From contig NZ_JAVHUY010000074.1 of assembly GCF_031085175.1 (NCBI RefSeq), forward strand, positions 1 to 34,974: DNA of 34,974 nt, in the 5' to 3' direction. The notes under the pieces were generated by a model. The model searched no databases and had not been told where the DNA came from. It saw only the letters and a list, made by a program, of their open reading frames with translations. Both the position numbers and the translations under genes were made by a program. Source of the DNA: Phytohabitans maris (GTDB lineage: Bacteria > Actinomycetota > Actinomycetes > Mycobacteriales > Micromonosporaceae). Numbering within the stretch: the stretch's first letter is position 1; each line of letters opens with the position of its first letter. This document shows, in pieces, positions 7,432 through 16,302 of this stretch.

Positions 7432-8399
7432 TCGTCGTCACCGGCGCCGCCGGCTTCATCGGGCGCAACGTCGCCGCGGCGCTCAACGCGCGCGGGCGCA
7501 CCGACCTGATCCTCGCCGACCGTCTCGGCACCGACCAGAAGTGGCGCAACCTACGCGGCCTGGAGTTCGAGGACCTGCTCACCCCCGAGGAACTGCCGAA
7601 CCGGCTGGAGTCCACACCGGACGGATCGGTCGAGGCGGTGTTGCACCTGGGCGCGTGCAGCGCCACCACCGAGACCGACGCCGACTTCCTGCTCGCCAAC
7701 AACTACCGCTACACCCGCCGCCTGGCGGAGTGGGCGGTGGCGCGTTCCGCGCGGTTCGTCTACGCCTCCAGCGCCGCGACGTACGGGGACGGCGCCCTCG
7801 GCTACCTCGACCACGACGCGGTCACGCCCACGCTGCGGCCGCTGAACATGTACGGCTACTCCAAGCACATGTTCGACCTGTGGGCACTGCGCACGGGACT
7901 GCTGGGGAAGATCGTGGGGCTGAAGTACTTCAACGTGTACGGCCCGCACGAGGACCACAAGGGCGACATGCGATCGGTCGTCAACAAGGCGTACGGGCAG
8001 ATCCTCGACGTCGGCCACCTGAGCCTGTTCCGGTCGCACCGGTCCGACTTCGCCGACGGCGAGCAGCGACGCGACTTCATCCACGTGGACGACGCGGTGG
8101 CGGTGACGCTGCACTTCCTCGACCACCGCGACGTGAGCGGCCTCTTCAACTGCGGCACCGGCACCGCCCGCACCTGGCTGGACCTCGGCCGGGCGGTCTT
8201 CGCGGCGATGGGGCGGGAGCCGGACATCCGCTTCGTCGACATGCCCGATGCGCTGCGGGCCAACTACCAGTACCTGACCCAGGCCGACCCGGCCAAGCTC
8301 CGCGCGGCCGGATACAAGGCCGACTTCCTCACCCTGGAGGAGGGCGTCGACCGGTACGTCCGCGGCCACCTCCGCACGCTCTACGCGGAGGCGTCATGA
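7428..8399 (+). CDS. hldD: ADP-glycero-manno-heptose 6-epimerase (HldD/RfaD)
   Basis: A 323-residue extended SDR that would convert ADP-D-glycero-D-manno-heptose to the L-glycero form. Rossmann motif TGAAGFIGRN sits at the N-terminus, the HldD marker CSATTETD in the middle, and catalytic Y142-x-x-x-K146 in MYGYSKHMFD. KGDMRSVV and QRRDFIHVDD follow as in HldD. The length matches the family. The start is the ATG overlapping the adenylyltransferase stop. It is the most diagnostic gene for calling this a heptose rather than a general sugar operon. Confidence 0.9.
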   Translation: MIVVTGAAGFIGRNVAAALNARGRTDLILADRLGTDQKWRNLRGLEFEDLLTPEELPNRLESTPDGSVEAVLHLGACSATTETDADFLLANNYRYTRRLAEWAVARSARFVYASSAATYGDGALGYLDHDAVTPTLRPLNMYGYSKHMFDLWALRTGLLGKIVGLKYFNVYGPHEDHKGDMRSVVNKAYGQILDVGHLSLFRSHRSDFADGEQRRDFIHVDDAVAVTLHFLDHRDVSGLFNCGTGTARTWLDLGRAVFAAMGREPDIRFVDMPDALRANYQYLTQADPAKLRAAGYKADFLTLEEGVDRYVRGHLRTLYAEAS

Positions 8400-8965
8400 A
8401 CGAGGTACTCCACGAGCACCTGGACGACCACCTCACCGCGGTGGCCGCCGTGCGCGACCTCGTACCCGAGGTGGTCGCGCTGGGCGAGGAGATCTGCCGG
8501 CGGCTGGAGCGGGGCGGCACCGTCTACACCTTCGGCAATGGCGGCTCGGCGGCCGACGCCCAGCACTTCGCCGCCGAACTCGTCGGGCGCTACCTGCGTG
8601 ACCGGCGCCCACTGCCGGCCATCGCCCTGTCGACCGACCCGTCCGTAACCACCTGCATCGGCAACGACTACTCCTACGCCAGCGTCTTCAGCCGGCAGGT
8701 CACCGCGCTGGTACGGTCGGCCGACGTCGTGATCGGGTTCAGCACAAGCGGCACCTCACCGTCCGTTGTGGAAGGTCTGGCGGCCGCGCGCCGCAACGGT
8801 GCCCTCACCGTGCTCTTCACCGGCGAGAAGGCGGCCGGGTCACCGGTCGCCGACCGGGTGCTGCCGGTCGCGTCCCGCGCCACCGCCAGGATCCAGGAGG
8901 GGCACGTACTGCTGCTGCACATGCTGAGCGAGCTCATCGACCGGTGGGCGGCCGGCGGTGGATGA
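8396..8965 (+). CDS. gmhA: Sedoheptulose 7-phosphate isomerase (GmhA)
   Basis: A 189-residue SIS-fold isomerase that makes D-glycero-D-manno-heptose 7-phosphate, the entry step of the pathway. Visible motifs are FGNGGSAADAQHFAAELVGRY, FSTSGTSPSV and the C-terminal IQEGHVLLLHML, which carry the family's catalytic Glu and His positions. It is coupled to hldD by ATGA and overlaps the following GH13 gene by 8 bp. Length and motifs are typical of GmhA/LpcA. Confidence 0.92.
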   Translation: MNEVLHEHLDDHLTAVAAVRDLVPEVVALGEEICRRLERGGTVYTFGNGGSAADAQHFAAELVGRYLRDRRPLPAIALSTDPSVTTCIGNDYSYASVFSRQVTALVRSADVVIGFSTSGTSPSVVEGLAAARRNGALTVLFTGEKAAGSPVADRVLPVASRATARIQEGHVLLLHMLSELIDRWAAGGG

Positions 8966-10589
8966 GTGGTGGCGGCGGGCGGTCGTGTACCAGGTGTACC
9001 CGCGCAGCTTCAGCGACGCGTCGGGCGACGGCGTCGGCGACCTCGCCGGCCTCCGCGCCCGGCTGGGATACCTGCGCGACCTCGGCGTCGACGCGGTGTG
9101 GCTGAGCCCTTGGTACGTCTCACCGTTCGCCGACGGTGGTTACGACGTGGCAGACTACCGCGACATCGACCCGTGCGTCGGCACGCTGGCCGAGGCGGAG
9201 GCGTTCTTCGCCGAGGCGCACGCGCTCGGGCTCAAGGTCCTGCTGGACATCGTCCCCAACCACTGCTCCGAGCGGCATCCCTGGTTTCAGGCGGCGTTGC
9301 GGGCCGGACCCGGTGCGCCGAAGCGGAAGTCGTTCCACTTCCGGCCCGGCCGCGGCGCGCATGGCGAGCTGCCACCCAACGACTGGCGCTCGCACTTCGG
9401 CGGCCCCGCCTGGACCCGGGTCACCGAGCCGGACGGGCGCCCCGGCGAGTGGTACCTGCACCTGTTCGCGCCCGAGCAGCCCGACTGGAACTGGGCGCAC
9501 GAAACGGTTCGGGCCGAGTTCGACAGCATCCTGCGGTTCTGGTTCGACCGCGGCGTCGACGGGTTTCGCATCGACGTCGCCGACTCCCTCGACAAACCGG
9601 CCGCTCTCCCGGACCAGCACGGCGCCCCGATCGGGCAGGAGCCGTTCCGCGACAACGAAGGCAACCACGAGATCTACCGACGATGGCGGCGCATCGCCGA
9701 CTCGTACCCCGAGCCGCGCGTGTTCGTCGGTGAGCTGTGGCTGGCGGGCGTGCCGGAGCGCCTCGCCCGCTACCTGCGTCCCGACGAGCTGCACACGGCG
9801 TTCGACTTCGACCTGCTCGGTGCGGCCTGGGACGCGGACGAGTTCCGGGCCGTCATCGACCGCTCGCTGCGGGCGCACGCCGCCGTGGGCGCACCCCCGA
9901 CGTGGGTACTGTCCAATCACGACGTTCACCGCCCGGTGACCCGGTACGGCCGCGCCGACACCCGCCTCGACCGGCTGCTGCTCGGCAGCCCCACGGACCT
10001 GGCCCTGGGTACGTCACGCGCCCGTGCCGCGCTGCTGCTGACCGCGTTCCTGCCCGGGGTGCTCTACCTGTACCAGGGCGAGGAACTGGGGTTGCCGGAG
10101 GTCGAGGACATCCCCGACGACCTGATCGAGGACCCGATGTTCCACCGCACCGCGGGTGTCGACCGCGGCCGCGACGGCTGCCGCGTACCCCTGCCGTGGT
10201 CCGGCGACGAGCCACCGTTCGGCTTCAGCCCACCCGGCGCGCACGCGGCGCCCTGGCTGCCCCAGCCGGTCGCTTGGAAGGCCCTGACGGTGCGGGCCCA
10301 GTCCGCCGACGCCGGCTCGCCACTGTCGCTGTACCGCCGCACCCTGCACCTGCGCCGCGCCGTGCTCCGCGCCGCCGACCCGCGGATGGAGTGGTTGTCG
10401 TCGCGGCCCGGTGTGCTGGCTGCCCGTCGCTCCCGGTCCGGCCCCGACGGCGCGGGCGGTGTCGTGCTCGTGCTCAACATGTCGGCCGGGTCGGTGCCGC
10501 TGCCAGACGGCCGGATCCTGCTCGCCTCGGCCGAACTGCCCGCGGCCGGCACCCTACCCCCAGACACCGCCGCCTGGCTGGACGCGTAG
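8958..10589 (+). CDS. GH13 alpha-glucosidase / oligo-glucosidase
   Basis: A 543-residue alpha-amylase-superfamily enzyme with N-terminal VVYQVYPRSFSDASGDGVGDL, typical of alpha-glucosidases. The catalytic triad is nucleophile D206 (GFRIDVAD), acid/base E259 (FVGELW) and stabiliser D322 (LSNHD). It has no signal peptide, so it should hydrolyse or transglycosylate small alpha-glucosides in the cytosol. Its GTG start lies inside gmhA, so it is translated with the heptose genes even though it has no known role in ADP-heptose synthesis. It could instead be a glucosyl-transferring enzyme in assembly or recycling of the product; that is speculation. Confidence 0.9.
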   Translation: MDEWWRRAVVYQVYPRSFSDASGDGVGDLAGLRARLGYLRDLGVDAVWLSPWYVSPFADGGYDVADYRDIDPCVGTLAEAEAFFAEAHALGLKVLLDIVPNHCSERHPWFQAALRAGPGAPKRKSFHFRPGRGAHGELPPNDWRSHFGGPAWTRVTEPDGRPGEWYLHLFAPEQPDWNWAHETVRAEFDSILRFWFDRGVDGFRIDVADSLDKPAALPDQHGAPIGQEPFRDNEGNHEIYRRWRRIADSYPEPRVFVGELWLAGVPERLARYLRPDELHTAFDFDLLGAAWDADEFRAVIDRSLRAHAAVGAPPTWVLSNHDVHRPVTRYGRADTRLDRLLLGSPTDLALGTSRARAALLLTAFLPGVLYLYQGEELGLPEVEDIPDDLIEDPMFHRTAGVDRGRDGCRVPLPWSGDEPPFGFSPPGAHAAPWLPQPVAWKALTVRAQSADAGSPLSLYRRTLHLRRAVLRAADPRMEWLSSRPGVLAARRSRSGPDGAGGVVLVLNMSAGSVPLPDGRILLASAELPAAGTLPPDTAAWLDA

Positions 10590-10658
10590 GCCCCGGCGGG
10601 CCGACGCGGTGGGTCACCTCGCGTACACCGGCCCGGCACGGGCCTTGTTGTCGACAGA

Positions 10659-10746
10659 CTCTCGAGCTGCCCCGGGTATGCGCCCGCTCCACCGGAGCGC
10701 CCGAGCGTCCCGGCCGCCTGGGCGCATAAGCGGGGCAGCTCGAGAG
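10659..10746. terminator. Large nested inverted repeat between convergent genes
   Basis: Arms of 27 bases (10659-10685 and 10720-10746) pair with only two mismatches. The outer 16 are perfect (CTCTCGAGCTGCCCCG) and the inner 9 are perfect (TATGCGCCC). Inside, CGCTCC-ACC-GGAGCG makes a second small hairpin. It lies between the ends of the GH13 gene and the convergent gene at 10757, so it is probably a bidirectional terminator without a U tract. Its size also fits a small mobile palindromic repeat. Confidence 0.6.
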
Positions 10747-10756
10747 CCCACCGCAA

Positions 10757-12946
10757 CTAACCCCCGGCCCGCGGAGAGCCGCACCGAACCCGCCAGGACG
10801 GCGGCCGGACCGACAGCAGCGCCATTTCGGCGTACCGGAGCGTGACGCTCAGCCGCGCACCGGCGACGGCCAGGTCGAGCCGTGTCTCGCCGCGGGTGTC
10901 GGCGCGGAAGCCCTCCTCCAGGTCGGCGGCGAGGACCCGGACCAGGCCGTCGGCCCGCTGCCAGGCCGTCACGGTGACCGGCCGGTCGGGGTGGACGAGG
11001 TCGGGCACGGGCGCGGCGCTCCCCCGCAACAGCGAAAGGAGCACGCGCGCGGTGAGCACGAACGCGTACGGGCTGCCCATCGCCTCGGCCAGTGGCACCC
11101 GGTAGTCGCGCACGACGCCGTCGACGACGCTGTGCTGGAAGTCTGGCGGGTCCCACAGCACGACGCCGCCGTCGACGACGAGGCACGGCGAGCCCTCGAC
11201 GGCGTACACGACCCGTCCCGGTCCACTGTAGACGTTCTTGGTGTAAGGGTGGTGGATGGCGAACTCGTCCGGCACCCCGGCCCGCTCCCACGGCGTCGCG
11301 TCGGCGAGGGCCGCGCCGCGGTGCACTTCCCCGACCTCACCGTCCGAACTGGAGAGACCGTAGCGGGGGTCGAGGCCGCCGGCCGGGCTGCCGACCAGGG
11401 CGACCGGCGTCCCCGTGGTGGCGAGCGCGGCGACCGGGTCCGCGCCACGCGCCGGAGTCTGCACCACGAAGAGGTCGCCGTCCACAGCGGACAGCCACTC
11501 GGTGCGGGTCGCCGACGAGATGGGTACCGACCATTTGAGCAGCGCTCCGGCCTGCTCGTCGAGCCACTCCTTGATGGTCCGCGCCGGCGCGTGCTCGGCC
11601 TGCCACCGCATCGCGGGGCGGTGGTACACAAGGGTCGGTCCGAAGACGCGAGTCGTCTCACGCGCGTCGGCGGTAGCCGCGGTGATGGTCTCGGCGAGGA
11701 ACGCCACGTCGTCGCGGGAGAGCAGTCGCCGCCCCTGGTTGGCCCAGGAGACGTACGCGCCGTCCCGCGCCACGAGCCCGCCGGGCGTCTTCACGAACGC
11801 GTGCTGGTACGCCCAGATGCCCCAGGCGAGGCGCTGGCGGGCGGTGTGGATGACGTTCCACGACTCCCACGCATCGAACGTCTCCACCAGTGGGTAGTGC
11901 CGCGTGCGTGTGCCGGCGAGCATCGCCGCGTGCAACAGCACGTTTCCGAGCTGGTAGGTCCAGCCGGCGGGTGGCCTGTTCCAGAACGTCTCGGCGCGCT
12001 GGCCGACTTCGTTCCAGGCACCTGCCCAGGTCTGGTCGATCCAGGCGTCCAGGTGTCCCTCGCGGGCGACGGACTCGAGGTCCACGCAGTTCACCCGCCA
12101 GCCCCCGACCGCGCTGGCGCCGTTCGAGTACCCGATGACGAGCGCGTCGGGATTGGCGAGCTTCGTCTGGCGTACCAGGTCGGCGGTGGCGGCGCTCCAC
12201 CGCGCGACCCGGTCCGGGTCAGGGTGCGCGGTCTCGCCGAAGATGCCGACCCGCTCGTACACGCCCGCGCCCATCATGCTGTCGCGCAGCACGATCGCGT
12301 CGAGCCCGACCGCGCGGGACAGGCTGCCCCACTGGCGCCCGAAGTACTCGGCGACCCGCGTGCCGGCGGCCACGCCGTCGGGGTAGGCGCCGTATCCGGT
12401 GGGGTCGGCGGAGAGCGTCGCGGTCACGTCGAAGAGCCGGATCGGCCACGGGCCGTCGACGAAGACGGCCGGGTGGCGCCGCGCCCAGCCGGAGTCGCTG
12501 GAGGCGTAGACGGACTCCCAGCCGATCACGAACGTGCCGACCTTCAGCTCCGGCACGCCGTGTGCCGCCGCGGACTCCCGCAGGTGCCGCAGCAGCGCGG
12601 CCAGCTCCCGGTATGTCCACGGCGGATAGTCGACCCGCTCGCGCTGTCCGGAACGGGCGAACCGCTCACGCCAGGCGGCCATCCGCTCCGCCACGGTACC
12701 GGTGAGGGGCGCGCGGTCGGTGACCATCGGCTCGAGGGTGAGCTGGCGCGGCAGCGGTATCGGCGCGTCAAGGCTTCCCCGCCAGTCCAGCACGTGGTCG
12801 GCGAGCCAGCCCAGGTTGACGATGACACCCCGCCAGCCGTCCACGCCGGCGAAGAGGGGCGCCATCCGCTCCCAGAACTCGTCCGCCGCGCGTCGCGGTC
12901 CACTGTGGTCGAACCAGAACAGGTCGATCTCGACGAAGCGGTCCAC
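10757..12946 (-). CDS. Uncharacterised protein, probable intracellular glycoside hydrolase
   Basis: A 729-residue protein without signal peptide or membrane segment that I do not recognise. The first 400 residues or so look like a (beta/alpha)8-barrel glycosidase: repeated beta-strand/acidic patterns such as GVIVNLGWLAD, LKVGTFVIGWESVY, LDAIVLRDSMMG and PLVETFDAWESWN, with several candidate catalytic acids. Parts after about 420 (GPTLVYHRP) recall the accessory domains of GH42-like enzymes, and the C-terminus looks like a beta-sandwich. It starts with GTG 9 bases after the permease stop, so it is the last gene of the ABC importer operon and probably acts on the imported glycan. The barrel prediction is moderate and the family unknown. 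Confidence 0.75.
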   Translation of the reverse strand: MDRFVEIDLFWFDHSGPRRAADEFWERMAPLFAGVDGWRGVIVNLGWLADHVLDWRGSLDAPIPLPRQLTLEPMVTDRAPLTGTVAERMAAWRERFARSGQRERVDYPPWTYRELAALLRHLRESAAAHGVPELKVGTFVIGWESVYASSDSGWARRHPAVFVDGPWPIRLFDVTATLSADPTGYGAYPDGVAAGTRVAEYFGRQWGSLSRAVGLDAIVLRDSMMGAGVYERVGIFGETAHPDPDRVARWSAATADLVRQTKLANPDALVIGYSNGASAVGGWRVNCVDLESVAREGHLDAWIDQTWAGAWNEVGQRAETFWNRPPAGWTYQLGNVLLHAAMLAGTRTRHYPLVETFDAWESWNVIHTARQRLAWGIWAYQHAFVKTPGGLVARDGAYVSWANQGRRLLSRDDVAFLAETITAATADARETTRVFGPTLVYHRPAMRWQAEHAPARTIKEWLDEQAGALLKWSVPISSATRTEWLSAVDGDLFVVQTPARGADPVAALATTGTPVALVGSPAGGLDPRYGLSSSDGEVGEVHRGAALADATPWERAGVPDEFAIHHPYTKNVYSGPGRVVYAVEGSPCLVVDGGVVLWDPPDFQHSVVDGVVRDYRVPLAEAMGSPYAFVLTARVLLSLLRGSAAPVPDLVHPDRPVTVTAWQRADGLVRVLAADLEEGFRADTRGETRLDLAVAGARLSVTLRYAEMALLSVRPPSWRVRCGSPRAGG

Positions 12947-12955
12947 TGTGGTCGG

Positions 12956-13801
12956 CTACTTGCCGGCGCCGGTGAGCGTGACGCCACGGATGATCTGGCG
13001 CTGGGCGATGACGAAGACGACGAGCACCGGCACGATGGCGATGCTGGCGGCCGCCATCAGCAACGGCAGGTTGGTGCTGTACTCGCCCTTGAACTGCGCG
13101 ATGAGCACCGGCACCGTGTAGTTTTCCGGGCTGCGCAGGAAGACCAGCGGCGCCAGGAAGTTGTTCCACGAGCTGACGAACGTGAACGTGCCGAGCGCCG
13201 CCAGCGGGGCGCGCAGCAGCGGCATGATGATCGACCAGAAGATGCGCCAGCGGCTGGCCCCGTCGATGAGCGCGGCGTCCTCCAGCTCCAGGGGTATGCC
13301 GCGGACGAACTGGCGGAGCATGAAGACGCCGAACGCGCTGAACAACCCCTCCGGCAGGATGATCGCCCAGTGCGTGTCGTACAGGCCGATGTTCGCCATG
13401 AGCAGGAAGACCGGGATGATCGTCAGCTGCCCGGGCACCATCATCGTGGCGAGGAAGAGCAGAAAGAGCAGGTTCTTACCGCGAAATCGCAACCGGGCGA
13501 ACGCGTACGCTGCCATCGCGCAAGTGACCAGTTGCAGCGCCACGATCATCACGGCGATGAAGACGCTGTTGCCGTACGCGCGCAGGAACGGGGCGGCCCG
13601 CCACACCTCGGCGTAGTTGCCCCACCGGGCGGGGTCGGGCAGCCACTTCGGCGGGAACACGAATACCTGCGGCTGGTCCTTGAGCGAGCTGAGGATCATC
13701 CACACGAACGGGACGACCATCAGCAGGGCACCCGCGGTCAGCAGGACGTGCAGGGAGACCGAGCGGGTGCGCTCGGCCGGGGAGGTCCGGCGACGGGACA
13801 T
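12956..13801 (-). CDS. Carbohydrate ABC transporter permease (MalG type)
   Basis: A 281-residue inner-membrane protein with six predicted hydrophobic segments (first at LLTAGALLMVVPFVWMIL). The ATPase-docking EAA-type loop LEDAALIDGASRWRIFWSIIMPLL lies near residue 190. ATG 13801 has GGAG five bases upstream, and only 2 bases separate it from the preceding permease stop. It pairs with the neighbouring MalF-type permease to form the channel of a CUT1 importer. No ATP-binding gene is nearby; a shared MsiK-like ATPase elsewhere is the usual solution in actinobacteria. Confidence 0.93.
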   Translation of the reverse strand: MSRRRTSPAERTRSVSLHVLLTAGALLMVVPFVWMILSSLKDQPQVFVFPPKWLPDPARWGNYAEVWRAAPFLRAYGNSVFIAVMIVALQLVTCAMAAYAFARLRFRGKNLLFLLFLATMMVPGQLTIIPVFLLMANIGLYDTHWAIILPEGLFSAFGVFMLRQFVRGIPLELEDAALIDGASRWRIFWSIIMPLLRAPLAALGTFTFVSSWNNFLAPLVFLRSPENYTVPVLIAQFKGEYSTNLPLLMAAASIAIVPVLVVFVIAQRQIIRGVTLTGAGK

Positions 13802-13803
13802 AG

Positions 13804-14751
13804 CTACTCCTCGTAGTGGACCCACCGCCGCTGCAGCACCAGTTGGCCCGCGGTCAGGATGAGCAGAAGGACGAACAGCACCACCGCGTACGCGGCGCTG
13901 GTGCCGAAGTCGAACCGGGCGAAGGCGAGGTCGTAGATCTGGAACACAATGGTCCTGGTGGAGTCGCCCAGGTAGCTGTTCTGCGGCGTCATCATGTACA
14001 CGGTGTCGAAGATCTGGAACGCGCCGATCAGCGACATGATCGTGAGGAAGAACAGCGTGGGCGTCAGCAGCGGGAGCGTGATGTGCCAGAACTTGCGCAG
14101 CGTCCCGGCGCCGTCGACCTCCGCCGCCTCCAGGTAGGCCGTCGGGATGCCCTGCAGGCCGGCGAGGAACACGACCATGAAGAAGCCGACACCCTGCCAG
14201 ATCGTCACCATGGCGATCGCGGGCACCAGATAGCTCGGCTCGGCCAGCCAGTCCGGCGCGTTGATGCCGAACCACTCCCGCAGGGTGCTGTTGAGCGGGC
14301 CGAACGTGCCGTTGAGCAGCCAGATCCAGATCACCGAAACCGCAACCTGGCTGGTCACCACCGGCATGAAGTAGACGATCCGGTACAGCGTGCGGAGCTT
14401 GCGCTGGTGCAGGGCGACCGCCACGACGAGCCCGGTGACGAGCTGGCCGGGGACGATCATCACGGCGAGCCACACCGTGTTGCGTATCGACTGCCAGAAG
14501 GCGTGGTCTCCGCGCAGCTCGCGGAAGTTGTCCAGGCCGACGAACGTGATGTCACCGATGCCGTTCCACTCGGTGAAGCTCAGATAGAGCGCGAACAGCA
14601 TGGGGCCGAGCACGAAGACCAGCAGCCCGACCATCTGCGGGCCGAGGAAGACGGCGGCCCAGCCGCCGTCGCGGGTCCGGCGACGGCGGCGCGGCGGGCG
14701 CTTGGGCGGGCCTGCCTTACTCGTGTCGGACGGGGTTAGCGTGGCCACCAT
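13804..14751 (-). CDS. Carbohydrate ABC transporter permease (MalF type)
   Basis: A 315-residue membrane protein with an Arg-rich cytosolic N-terminus (PPRRRRRTRDGG). Hydrophobic segments follow, starting at AAVFLGPQMVGLLVFVLGP, then the EAA loop YLEAAEVDGAGTLRKFWHITLPLL. It lies 112 bp after the binding-protein gene, with a strong hairpin in the gap, and is coupled to the second permease. Substrate is not deducible, but the surrounding glycosidases suggest an oligosaccharide. Confidence 0.93.
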   Translation of the reverse strand: MVATLTPSDTSKAGPPKRPPRRRRRTRDGGWAAVFLGPQMVGLLVFVLGPMLFALYLSFTEWNGIGDITFVGLDNFRELRGDHAFWQSIRNTVWLAVMIVPGQLVTGLVVAVALHQRKLRTLYRIVYFMPVVTSQVAVSVIWIWLLNGTFGPLNSTLREWFGINAPDWLAEPSYLVPAIAMVTIWQGVGFFMVVFLAGLQGIPTAYLEAAEVDGAGTLRKFWHITLPLLTPTLFFLTIMSLIGAFQIFDTVYMMTPQNSYLGDSTRTIVFQIYDLAFARFDFGTSAAYAVVLFVLLLILTAGQLVLQRRWVHYEE

Positions 14752-14787
14752 CGGCGTCTCCTTGCCTGTCGGTCCGTCGCGCCCGCG

Positions 14788-14837
14788 GGCCGAATGCGAT
14801 CATGCGCGGACCTGTGGGTGCATGATCGCATTCGGCC
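14788..14837. terminator. 18-bp perfect hairpin between binding-protein and permease genes
   Basis: GGCCGAATGCGATCATGC (14788-14805) is exactly complementary to 14820-14837, with a 14-base loop. It follows the binding-protein stop and precedes the permease start within one operon. Such structures usually act as partial terminators or 3' stabilisers, keeping binding-protein mRNA in excess. No U tract is present. Confidence 0.65.
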
Positions 14838-14863
14838 GGGCCGGCCGAGGTCTGCGCCGCGGA

Positions 14864-16219
14864 TCAGACCGAGCCCCGCTTGACGGCGTCGTTCACCTTC
14901 TGACCCATCTCGGCCATGATTCCGGGCAGGTCACCGCCCTCTGTGAAGTACTTGTCCAGCGGCTTGAAGATCAGGCTGGACAGGCCCGGCACCCGGGCCT
15001 CCTCGGTGGTGGAGGTGTACCCGATGTCCCGCAGGTCGATGAACGTCTGCGCGTGCGCCGGGTAGTTGGCGCCGAGCACCGCCTGGTCCGCGCCGTTGAT
15101 GCTGGGGATGGCGGCGCCGCCCTCGCCCTGGAGGATGAACTCCTGACCCTCCCGCGAGACGTACTCGGTGAGGATCCGGAAGGCGGCCTCGACGTTCTTC
15201 GCGCTCTTGTTGACGACCATCCAGGACGCCAGCACGATGGTCGGCGCCGGCTTGCCGTCCGCCGACGGGAGGCCGACGACGTCGGTCTTGAGCGTCTTGG
15301 CCTGGCGGTAGACGGGTACGACCCAGCGGCCGGTCACCGTGAACGCGAGCTGGTCGCCGGCGAACATCGCGTCGGCGCCCTGGCCCTGCGGCAGCGCCGA
15401 GGCGTACCAGGCCTTCTCGGCGGCGAGCTGGTCGCGGAGCCACTTGATGGCGCCGACCGTCTTCTGGTCCTCGTGCGCCACGAACCTGCCGCCGTCGAAG
15501 ATCTTCCCGCCAGCCGCGGTGATCCAGGGGTACAGCTCACCGTTCCAGTTGCTGAACACGAAGGCGCGCTTCTTGCCGGCGTGCACCTTGTCGACGAGGG
15601 TCTGGAAGTACTCCAGCGACCAGGTGCCGGCGGCGTACCGGTCGGCCGGCGACTCGGTCACCCCGACCGACTCGAGCACGCCCTGGTTGAACCACATCAG
15701 CATGGGATTGCAGGCGGCTGGTACTCCGAAGATCTTGCCCTCGGCGTCGGTGCCCGGCGCGAAGAGGCTGCGGTTGAAGGCATCCGTCTTCGACTTGCTC
15801 AGCGGCCCGTCGAGCAGCGGGCCGAGCTCGGCCAGCTGCTTGCTCGCGACGAGCTGGCCGAGCAGCGTGTCGCCGGCGAGGAAGACGTCCGGCGCGTTGC
15901 CGGCGGTGATCTCCGCGGTGATCTTCTTGGCGTAGCCGTCGGTGGGCAGGCCGATGAAGCGGGCCCGCACCGCCTTCTGGTCGGCGTTGAGCTTGTCGTT
16001 GAACTCCTCGTGCCGCTTGAGCAGGGCGGTGTCGCCCCAGAGGCTCCAGGTCGCCTCCACGGTCTCCGCGTCGCCAAGGGGGTTGTTGTCGTTCGAGCAG
16101 GCGGCCAGCACGGCGGCGGCCGCTCCCGACAGGCCGACGGCGGCGGTACCGCGAAGAAGGGAGCGCCTCGACAGGGCCGCGCTCGCTATGCGGGAGATGC
16201 TCTCGCGCTGCTGCGTCAT
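14864..16219 (-). CDS. Extracellular sugar-binding lipoprotein of an ABC importer
   Basis: A 451-residue family 1 solute-binding protein. The N-terminus has a twin-arginine motif S17-R-R-S-L-L-R and a lipobox LAAC with C41, so it should be exported by Tat and anchored as a lipoprotein. The mature part has the family pattern (ATWSLWGDTALLKRHEEFN, VFLAGDTLLGQLV, NQGVLESVGV). Start ATG 16219 is chosen because GGAGG lies five bases upstream; longer in-frame extensions would bury the export signal. It is the first gene of the importer operon, driven by a good promoter with a 15-bp palindromic operator. Confidence 0.93.
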   Translation of the reverse strand: MTQQRESISRIASAALSRRSLLRGTAAVGLSGAAAAVLAACSNDNNPLGDAETVEATWSLWGDTALLKRHEEFNDKLNADQKAVRARFIGLPTDGYAKKITAEITAGNAPDVFLAGDTLLGQLVASKQLAELGPLLDGPLSKSKTDAFNRSLFAPGTDAEGKIFGVPAACNPMLMWFNQGVLESVGVTESPADRYAAGTWSLEYFQTLVDKVHAGKKRAFVFSNWNGELYPWITAAGGKIFDGGRFVAHEDQKTVGAIKWLRDQLAAEKAWYASALPQGQGADAMFAGDQLAFTVTGRWVVPVYRQAKTLKTDVVGLPSADGKPAPTIVLASWMVVNKSAKNVEAAFRILTEYVSREGQEFILQGEGGAAIPSINGADQAVLGANYPAHAQTFIDLRDIGYTSTTEEARVPGLSSLIFKPLDKYFTEGGDLPGIMAEMGQKVNDAVKRGSV

Positions 16220-16302
16220 ATGTGCCTCCGATACAGGAGCAGTTGTTGTCCACTGATGGGGAGCGGCTGCCTTCGGCTCGTGAGGCTCTCCGCCGACCAA
16301 CC

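Noticed and set aside
12956-14473. Single long permease gene of 505 codons
   Set aside because: The upstream part is a shadow frame of the MalF-type permease. The real MalG-type gene starts at 13801 behind a GGAG site.
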